Shown: piece by piece, positions 31,688-37,706 of the stretch | Numbering within the stretch: the first letter of the stretch is position 1 | How the letters are laid out: the number at the start of each line of letters is the position of its first letter | Assembly: GCA_027486095.1 (NCBI GenBank) | Contig: JAIXPT010000321.1 | Location: forward strand, 1 to 37,706 | Length of the DNA: 37,706 nucleotides | Origin: Planctomycetaceae bacterium | GTDB taxonomy: Bacteria > Planctomycetota > Planctomycetia > Pirellulales > UBA1268 | Direction of reading: 5' to 3' | Made by a program: the position numbers and the translations under genes | Notes under the pieces: model-generated | Database searches by the model: none | What the model was told of the DNA's origin: nothing | What the model saw: only the letters and a program-made list of their open reading frames with translations

Positions 31688-34237
31688 TCAATCATACATA
31701 AAGATCGCGGTGGCCTGGCAGGCGGCATCAGCCCGGAGCCGCACCCACTGGGCGAGGAATCCCGGCGGAAATTCGCTGGTGACGGTTTTTCCGGCGGGTA
31801 CGTCGAGCGTGGCGTATGCAAACCACTCGCCGTCACCGGTGGGGTCGATCTCGATGGTGATCTGCGCGGTGCGCCCGGAGTCGTGCGACAGCTCGACTCG
31901 TTTCCGGTCGTACCCACCCATGAGATAGGGATCGCTCGGCACGCCAGGCTCGACGACTGTGCCGTGCCACGGCCCGCCGCGGCCGGTTGGCTTCGGCAGC
32001 TTCCAGAGTTCGTCGATGTCGCCCACCCACACAGCCGGGCCATGTGAACTGTTTCCAGTCGTGTCCGTGCTGCCGATCACGCGCGAGACGGCGTTCGCGC
32101 TCGCAGCCGGGTTGGCCGTCGCTGCCTGTCGCACGCCGCCGAGCACGAGGAGCCCGCGCCACGAGCAAAAATCGGTGATCCGCTTGCCGTGGCTGCACAC
32201 GGGCTGGATCTTCGCCGCGCCGCCGCTCGTCACGCGCGGCACGACGTAGAAGGTGCCCGCTGCATTGAGAAGACTGCGCTCCGTCACCACTTCGCGCAGC
32301 CCGCGCGGCCAGCCCGTTGCGAATGGCTGTTCGTAGGCCGTCGCGACCTTCGCATCAAGCGGCTTGGGCAGCCGGAATCGCTTCGGGCCCTCGGTGAGGA
32401 TCACGCTGGCTGCATCGAACGAGACGTCGGGCGACGTTGGGACGGCCTTGTCGCGCAGCATCGTCGCCACGGGATCGTCGTCGGAGCGAGCCTCCGGCGA
32501 CCGCTCGATGGCGACCCGCCACGCCCGGGCATCGGCGGCGCGGCCACCGGCGACCTCGGTGGCAAGGACGTCGAGCGGAAGCGACTCGCCGTCGCCGCTC
32601 CGCACGATCGCGCCGATCCAGGGCTCCTCCGAATCGACATCGGCAAGCGCCGCGAAGAGGTCTGGATCGGCTGCCATCCCGCCACGCGTGCCGTAGCGGA
32701 AGATGGCCGTTGCGCCGGCGGTGTCGCTGCCGGCTCTCACCCGCACCCAGTCGCCGGCCACGTCATCGGGCAGCACATGGAAGGCGTAGCCGTGCGCCGG
32801 CACGGCCACGGTGGCGATCGGCTTCCACGCGTCTTGTGCGCCCGCTTCGAGCGTGAACTCGACGGCGGCGTCGGATGCATGCGAGAGGTGCACCATGCGG
32901 TGGCCGTAGTCGCTGCCGCCCGCGAGCAGCATCGGATCGGAGGGGGTGCCGGCCCGGATATCCTCACGCTGCCACACCGCGCCGACGCCGGCGGGCCGCC
33001 CGAGCTGCGAGAGCCCGGCCCAGGTGGTGAACCAGAGGTTTGAGTTTGACCGGCCGTTGAGGTCATTGCGGGCGTTTTGAAATTCACTCTTAAACCCGCT
33101 CTTCGCCGTGTCGTCGCAGCCAAACACGATCGCCGGCCTGCCGTCGAGCAGCCACGGCGCCACGTCGCCCGTGATCTTGAGATGCGAACAGAGCGGGCGG
33201 ATGCCTCCGGTGGACTCCGCGGAAAACGTGCCGGGAAAGTCATACCACCCGCCGTGCATCGTGAGGAGAAACTTCGCTGGCATGCCGTCCGCGGCCGGCA
33301 CGACCTCGCGGATTCGCGGCCATTCGGTGTGCCAGCCGTGGTCGCCGTCAAAACTGCTGCAGGCCTTCGGCAGGCGGAATGTGTGCCACGGCTCCCTGCC
33401 GGCAGCCGCGTCGGCGGCGCTCCGCACCAAGAGGAGCACGCTCTTGTCGTCCCAGCCGATCGCCCACAGCGGGGAGTCGGAAGTAGGCGGGCCGTGGAGA
33501 CCGCCGGGGCCGGTGACGTCGGTGAACTGTCGCCGCCGGATGAGTCGCCACGCCTTTTCGCCGGCGGCCGGCGTCCACTCGGCGAGGACGCCCGCCTCGG
33601 CCTTCGAAGCCCGCGTGTTGGGGATCGCATACAAAAACGGCTCAAACGCCTGCAGTCCCGCAGAGTGCTCGCCGTTGTTGGCCACCACCACGACGCCCTG
33701 GCCGGAGTACATCCCCTTGCCGTGCCACCCGGGGGCGGCCCGAGCAACGAGGAGCTTCGGCGCGCGCGTCTGCATGTCGAGTTCATAGAGCAGGCCTTCC
33801 ATGTCATAGACGAGCACCTTGCCGGCCGGATCGGTGGGATGCCGTGCCGCTGCCGAAAGCCGGCCCTCCATCTTCTTGGGCGACACCGCGTGGACCGCGC
33901 CGTCGCGGGCGATCACGTAGGGCCCGATCACGAGCTGGCCTGTCGGGTCGTGGATGAATCGCGCGGCCGGCGTGCCCCCCACGCTTTCCGGCCGGGCCAC
34001 GATCCGCAGCTGCTCGTCGATCTCGTAGAGCTTGTCGTCGCTCCCCTGCCTGGCGTGCGGCGCGTAGGTGACCACCCACAGCCTGCCCGCCCACGGCACG
34101 ACCGCGCCGATGCCGCACTCGCCCGACGAGTTGCTCATCGCGAGCTGCGGAAACCGGCCGCCGAAGGAGGGGGCGGGCTCGGCTGCACCCGCGGCGCAGG
34201 CAGTCGTGAGCAAGGCGAAAACAATCGTGTATTTCAT
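31688..34237 (-). CDS. secreted protein with internal duplication, function unknown
   Basis: This 849-residue protein has a signal peptide (MKYTIVFALLTTACAAGAA). I do not recognise a named family. It carries a clear internal duplication: residues about 288-516 and 622-849 share an opening RLPK, a WPR...REVV segment, GTF...GG...I[RQ]P[LV]CSH, [GV][TV]PSDP[MY]L(x)GG and an ending WVR[VL]RA...ATAIF(M/R)Y. The N-terminal part (RLWVVTYAPHA, VYDMEGLLYELD) suggests beta-propeller-like blades. Short GxP and WxxxW motifs suggest beta-rich lobes that could bind a polymer. GGAG lies nine bases before the ATG. It follows the NagB-LmbE gene upstream on the same strand by 84 bases, and a secreted carbohydrate-related role is possible. 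Confidence 0.72.
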   Translation of the reverse strand: MKYTIVFALLTTACAAGAAEPAPSFGGRFPQLAMSNSSGECGIGAVVPWAGRLWVVTYAPHARQGSDDKLYEIDEQLRIVARPESVGGTPAARFIHDPTGQLVIGPYVIARDGAVHAVSPKKMEGRLSAAARHPTDPAGKVLVYDMEGLLYELDMQTRAPKLLVARAAPGWHGKGMYSGQGVVVVANNGEHSAGLQAFEPFLYAIPNTRASKAEAGVLAEWTPAAGEKAWRLIRRRQFTDVTGPGGLHGPPTSDSPLWAIGWDDKSVLLLVRSAADAAAGREPWHTFRLPKACSSFDGDHGWHTEWPRIREVVPAADGMPAKFLLTMHGGWYDFPGTFSAESTGGIRPLCSHLKITGDVAPWLLDGRPAIVFGCDDTAKSGFKSEFQNARNDLNGRSNSNLWFTTWAGLSQLGRPAGVGAVWQREDIRAGTPSDPMLLAGGSDYGHRMVHLSHASDAAVEFTLEAGAQDAWKPIATVAVPAHGYAFHVLPDDVAGDWVRVRAGSDTAGATAIFRYGTRGGMAADPDLFAALADVDSEEPWIGAIVRSGDGESLPLDVLATEVAGGRAADARAWRVAIERSPEARSDDDPVATMLRDKAVPTSPDVSFDAASVILTEGPKRFRLPKPLDAKVATAYEQPFATGWPRGLREVVTERSLLNAAGTFYVVPRVTSGGAAKIQPVCSHGKRITDFCSWRGLLVLGGVRQAATANPAASANAVSRVIGSTDTTGNSSHGPAVWVGDIDELWKLPKPTGRGGPWHGTVVEPGVPSDPYLMGGYDRKRVELSHDSGRTAQITIEIDPTGDGEWFAYATLDVPAGKTVTSEFPPGFLAQWVRLRADAACQATAIFMYD

Positions 34238-34462
34238 CGGTCGAAACTCCGGGCGGGAGGTTGACGAAACTGCGAAACCATCTGCCGCGATCGTAGCCGA
34301 GGAGCCAAAAAAACCCGGCCCATTTTGCCGGAAGCGTCAGTATCGGGCGGATGAGACCGGACGTAATTTAGCCATTGGGGTGGGTGAGGATTTTAAAACT
34401 CTTACGCCCCGCGGGCAATCGTGCGTCGCCAGTGGTTTCTCCGGCTTCAGGGGTATTCGCCA

Positions 34463-37087
34463 ATGATACGCGGGCCATTCATCCGGCCCTGGGTCGCCGC
34501 TCTTGTGTGCATTGCCGCCTTCTTGGGAAGTGTTGACCCCGCGCGGGCCGCGAATTCCACGTGGAGCCTCAACAACACGGGCACGTTTTCCGTCGTGGGG
34601 AATTGGAACGCCGGCGTTCCGGGGGCATCCGCGGGAACGACGAATACCGACCTCGCGACGTTTCAGCGGTCCGTAATCACCACGTCTCGAACGGTCGTCT
34701 TCGATGCCTCGACAAACCTGGGCGGCGTCTTGTTCGACAACAATTCGGCGGGGGCGAATGTCTTCAGCCTCACGGGCACGGCTGGCGGGGCGGCGACTTC
34801 CGGCACGCTCACGCTGTCGAGTGGCTGGCTGATCGCGAACAGCGGAACCGGCACTGGCAGCGGGGCGAATCTCATCGACGTGGCCACGTTGCTGATGGGA
34901 AGCGGCACGGTCCGCAATGACTTCGGGAGCAGTGTTTTCAATCTGGGGGTGAGCGCCGGCTCGAGCGCGAATGTCATCACCACGGGTTCAAATCTCGGTG
35001 CCATCGACCTCGTGCTCAGCGGGTCGAGCACCGGATCCAACCTGCAGGCGATGCGCATCAACCAGGCCGTGGGCACGACGCTTCGACTCGTCAAGGATGG
35101 GCCCGGTTTCTGGCAGTTGAATGGTCCCTCGTCTGGGGCGTCTGGGCTGACGGGCGGATTCCTGATGCGATCCGGCGCGGTGAGCATCGGGCGAAGCAGC
35201 GGCGCATCGCTCGGCACGGGGCCTGTCGTCATCGGTGATGCAGACAGCCCCGCAGGCGACCTGCGAATGGCGTTCGGCTCGAGTGTCACCATGTCGAACA
35301 ACGTGACGATTGCAGCCTCACCCGCCGCCAACGTGATCATCGAGCGGGGGGGCGGCAGCGGCGGCGGCACGCTCTCGGGCACGGTCACGCTCGCCCGCGA
35401 TCTCACCCTCAGGCAGGGCACTGCGGCGACGCAAACGCTCGCGCTGAGCGCGGCCAGCCTCGTCACGGGCGCCGGAAACCTGATCATCGGCGGCACGTTC
35501 GCCTCGCCCGGGGCCATCAACCTTCAGGGCCGAGTCAACATGACGGGCACCTTGAGCAATCAAAGCACGAACGCGACGGGGGTTGTGACCGTTTCGGGCA
35601 CGATCGGCAGCAACGTGACGGGCCTCGTACAGAACAGCCTGCGATCGAGGATGGTGCTTCAGTCGGCCAACACCTACGCCGGCCCCACGGTGATCCGCAG
35701 CGGCACGCTCGCGCTCGACGTGAATGGCGGTTTCGCATCCAGCCCCTCGATCATCGTCGGTGATGCCGGGTCATCGGGAGCGGTCCTCGACCTGACGGCG
35801 AAGACGGGCACATTTTCACTCGGCGCCGGCCAGACCGTGGGCGGCATCGGCACGGTCAACATCGGGGCGGGCAAGACTGTGTCATCCGTCGGCATCTGGG
35901 CCCCGGGCAACTCGATCGGGTCCAACACGGTCACCGGGAATCTCACACTCTCCGGAACGAGCCTTTTCGAACTTGGCACGCCGGGCAGTTCGACGACGAG
36001 CCCAGGCTCCTCCGACTTCACCTCCGTGTCGGAAGGATTGATCCTCGGCGGCAACCTCACCCTGCTCGATAATGCCGGCGCCAACTCGCAGGGGAGTTAT
36101 GGAGCCGGCTCCTATCGGCTGTTCACCGCCCCCACGCTGACCGGCACGTTTGCGACCGTGACGGCACCCGCTGGTGCCACGACCACCCGAGTCGCCATGG
36201 TCTACACGGCGGGCACCGCCTCGGGCCAGGGTGTCTTTGCCAATGTCTACAACCTCGCCGCGGCAAACACGATCTCGGGCACGATCGACTTCGGCACGGT
36301 GCTCGCGGGCACGCCTCTCTCGCACTCTGTCTCGATCGTGAACACCGCCCCGGCCGGCAGTTTCACCGAGAATCTCGATGCTGCGTTCGGCGCGCTCGCG
36401 GGCAACGCGACGACGAACAGCGGCTCTGTCAGCCTGCTTGCGGCCGGCGGCACGAGCGCTGCGATGAGCGTGGGGCTCGACAGTGCCGTCGCGGGTGGCA
36501 AGTCGGGCTCCGTGCAGGTGGACTTCGCGTCGAACGGCGACGGCACGAGCGGGCTGGGCGTTCTCAGCCTCGCTGCGCAGACGGTGAGCCTCACGGGCAC
36601 CGTGCTCGATCCGGCGTCGCCCAGCTGGACGAGCGGCTCGGCTTCGGCGGCAAGCCTGCTCATCGACCTCGGAGAGCACAATCAAAGCATCGGCACGTTC
36701 GGTCAGGGCTTCAGTATCTGGAACCTCGTCCAGACGGCCGGGTATACGGCGAATCTCGACCTCCTCACCATCACGTCGGGCACAGCCAACTCCGCCGCCA
36801 TCACCACCGATTTGGCCACATTCGCCGGCCTCGCGTCGGGCAGTTCGAATGGATTCAACGCCTCGCTCGCACTGGACACCGCAGGAATCTTCACGAACAC
36901 CTACACGCTCGCCTTCCGCAGCTCGAGCGGTGGCACGCAGTTCAACGACACTCCTCAGGACCTCACACTCACGGTGACGGGCGCGGTCATCGTTCCCGAG
37001 CCGGGTGCGATCGCGTTGGCCGGGCTGGGCATCGCGGGGGCCGGATGGTCCGCGTGGCGCAGGCGCCGGGTCATCAACCGCCGGTGA
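34463..37087 (+). CDS. second PEP-CTERM protein with autotransporter-type repeats
   Basis: This 874-residue protein has a signal peptide (WVAALVCIAAFLGSVDPARAA). After it come NSTWSLNNTGTFSVVGNWNAGVPG and repeated beta-strand units such as NTYAGPTVIRSGTLALDVNGG, the autotransporter-associated pattern. A late domain (LLIDLGEHNQSIGTFGQGFSIWNLVQ) matches the matching domain of the 1580-residue protein near its end. The protein closes with VPEPGAIALAGLGIAGAGW and RRRR, a PEP-CTERM signal near residue 844. There is no outer-membrane barrel, and attachment is presumably through an exosortase elsewhere. I chose the ATG at 34463, with AGGGG about ten bases upstream; GTG 34421 is an alternative that would delay the signal peptide. 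The upstream 225-base gap is divergent, and I see no confident promoter in it. Confidence 0.88.
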   Translation: MIRGPFIRPWVAALVCIAAFLGSVDPARAANSTWSLNNTGTFSVVGNWNAGVPGASAGTTNTDLATFQRSVITTSRTVVFDASTNLGGVLFDNNSAGANVFSLTGTAGGAATSGTLTLSSGWLIANSGTGTGSGANLIDVATLLMGSGTVRNDFGSSVFNLGVSAGSSANVITTGSNLGAIDLVLSGSSTGSNLQAMRINQAVGTTLRLVKDGPGFWQLNGPSSGASGLTGGFLMRSGAVSIGRSSGASLGTGPVVIGDADSPAGDLRMAFGSSVTMSNNVTIAASPAANVIIERGGGSGGGTLSGTVTLARDLTLRQGTAATQTLALSAASLVTGAGNLIIGGTFASPGAINLQGRVNMTGTLSNQSTNATGVVTVSGTIGSNVTGLVQNSLRSRMVLQSANTYAGPTVIRSGTLALDVNGGFASSPSIIVGDAGSSGAVLDLTAKTGTFSLGAGQTVGGIGTVNIGAGKTVSSVGIWAPGNSIGSNTVTGNLTLSGTSLFELGTPGSSTTSPGSSDFTSVSEGLILGGNLTLLDNAGANSQGSYGAGSYRLFTAPTLTGTFATVTAPAGATTTRVAMVYTAGTASGQGVFANVYNLAAANTISGTIDFGTVLAGTPLSHSVSIVNTAPAGSFTENLDAAFGALAGNATTNSGSVSLLAAGGTSAAMSVGLDSAVAGGKSGSVQVDFASNGDGTSGLGVLSLAAQTVSLTGTVLDPASPSWTSGSASAASLLIDLGEHNQSIGTFGQGFSIWNLVQTAGYTANLDLLTITSGTANSAAITTDLATFAGLASGSSNGFNASLALDTAGIFTNTYTLAFRSSSGGTQFNDTPQDLTLTVTGAVIVPEPGAIALAGLGIAGAGWSAWRRRRVINRR

Positions 37088-37099
37088 GCGGCCCGGCCG

Positions 37100-37528
37100 T
37101 CAGGGCACCGGATCAAGGGCCACTGCGGCGGCAGCCTTCGCAGGCACGTCGATATCGAGCATGATCACGGGCGCCCGCTCGAGGTCGCGTTTGCACGAGT
37201 ACGTGAAGACCCGGCTCTGTGACTGGTCCGGATATCCCGTCACCTCGACGACCATCGGGCCGCCGTCGATGCCGGGGGCCCGTGAGCCCTGCGTGTCGAA
37301 CTTTCCATCCTTGATCACGGCGATCCCCTCGGGGCCGGTGTTTTTCTTTTCACCATCAGGAATCAGGAGGATCTCGCCCGAGGCCACCGGCTTTCCGCCG
37401 TAGGTGATGGTGCCTGTGACCCGATGACGGACGCGTGTGTCGCGGGGGCTACATCCGGCCACTCCCAGCCCTATCAGCCCCACCACGAACCACCGACGGT
37501 AAAACCAGAGCGACCTGCAGGTAGACAT
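37100..37528 (-). CDS. lipoprotein with carboxypeptidase-regulatory-like fold
   Basis: This 142-residue protein has a hydrophobic signal and a lipobox GLGVAGC, with Cys26 as the likely lipid site. The mature part begins RHRVTGTITYGGKPVASGEILLIPDG, a pattern of the carboxypeptidase regulatory-like/transthyretin-like beta-sandwich seen in planctomycete lipoproteins. I chose the ATG at 37528 with GGAG eight bases upstream; in-frame ATGs further up to 37690 overlap the neighbouring gene. It ends 12 bases from the PEP-CTERM stop on the opposite strand and starts 53 bases after the partial DUF1559 gene. Confidence 0.82.
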   Translation of the reverse strand: MSTCRSLWFYRRWFVVGLIGLGVAGCSPRDTRVRHRVTGTITYGGKPVASGEILLIPDGEKKNTGPEGIAVIKDGKFDTQGSRAPGIDGGPMVVEVTGYPDQSQSRVFTYSCKRDLERAPVIMLDIDVPAKAAAAVALDPVP

Positions 37529-37580
37529 GGCGCGTCTCCGAGGGGACGATGAAAATGGTCTGGGAGGCCTGTCTAGCAGC

Positions 37581-37706
37581 CTAATAACGGTCGCCGTTGA
37601 CCGTCTCCCCGCCAGCCCGACTGGCGAGTGGAATGAGCACGGAATTGGTGTCTGCCATCTCCGAAAGGAAGCGGACGCTCCCATCGGCAAACGCGACCGA
37701 GCATCC
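37581..37706 (-). CDS. DUF1559 protein, C-terminal fragment (window edge)
   Basis: The window ends inside this gene. Only 41 residues and the TAG stop are present, read from the window edge: GCSVAFADGSVRFLSEM and then a tail to the stop. The CSVAFADG block matches the last part of the H-X9-DG motif of DUF1559 proteins, with the His lying outside the window. It is probably co-transcribed with the lipoprotein gene that follows 53 bases downstream, mirroring the arrangement at 4338-5789. The N-terminal prepilin signal cannot be checked here. Confidence 0.8.
   Translation of the reverse strand, partial: GCSVAFADGSVRFLSEMADTNSVLIPLASRAGGETVNGDRY

Noticed and set aside
33077-34264. A 395-codon plus-strand open frame opposite the duplicated secreted protein
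   Set aside because: Composition is Arg/Ala/His-rich without domains, and the minus-strand gene has a signal peptide and repeats.
34238-34462. Promoter between the duplicated secreted protein and the second PEP-CTERM gene
   Set aside because: A TTGACG occurs at 34261, but no acceptable -10 lies at the right distance, and other A/T-rich hexamers lack a partner.

Overview
The window looks like a chromosomal segment of a high-GC planctomycete, most likely in or near the order Pirellulales. The gene content points there: a DUF1592-type haem protein paired with a DUF1552 protein, DUF1559 prepilin-like proteins ending in an H-X9-DG motif, two giant PEP-CTERM proteins built of autotransporter-type beta-strand repeats, several DUF1080 domains, a long NagB-LmbE fusion, and weak or absent Shine-Dalgarno sites before many genes. 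The taxonomic call is inference from gene content. I saw no rRNA, tRNA, CRISPR array, prophage or insertion sequence. No gene-free stretch exceeds 300 bases; bases 1-150 hold nothing I recognise.

Layout. (1) 151-10600, minus strand: a 1580-residue PEP-CTERM surface protein, a DUF1559 pseudopilin, a small lipoprotein, then the DUF1592/DUF1552 pair. (2) 10791-15937, mostly plus: an ECF sigma factor, a membrane-anchored anti-sigma-like protein, a LuxR-type regulator with a dead receiver domain, and a two-domain esterase gene broken by an in-frame TGA and a -1 frameshift. A ParE-type toxin-antitoxin pair with its own near-consensus promoter lies on the opposite strand between the sigma and anti-sigma genes. 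(3) 15966-29319: a carbohydrate/sugar-acid catabolic region with an amidohydrolase (lactonase-like), an enolase-superfamily dehydratase, an exported FAD oxidoreductase, a GntR/FCD regulator, a dihydrodipicolinate-synthase-family aldolase, a Uma2 endonuclease-like protein, a CE15-like esterase fused to DUF1080, a protein of three DUF1080 domains, a Gfo/Idh/MocA dehydrogenase and an MFS transporter. (4) 29350-31603: a 108-bp tandem repeat carrying REP-like palindromes, whose last partial copy supplies the stop codon of a NagB-LmbE fusion. (5) 31688-37706: a secreted protein with an internal duplication, a second PEP-CTERM protein, a second lipoprotein, and the 3' end of a second DUF1559 gene cut off by the window edge.

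How the genes may work together. Region 3 has the parts for releasing a sugar or uronate (CE15, DUF1080), oxidising it (Gfo/Idh, FAD oxidoreductase), opening the lactone, dehydrating the acid to a 2-keto-3-deoxy acid, and cleaving that with the class I aldolase, under GntR control and with an MFS importer. Two matching dyads of the form CTGT-N4-ACAG, one between the amidohydrolase and dehydratase and one before the GntR gene, are candidate operators tying the set together. Substrate and pathway are inference. Short intergenic repeats punctuate this region.
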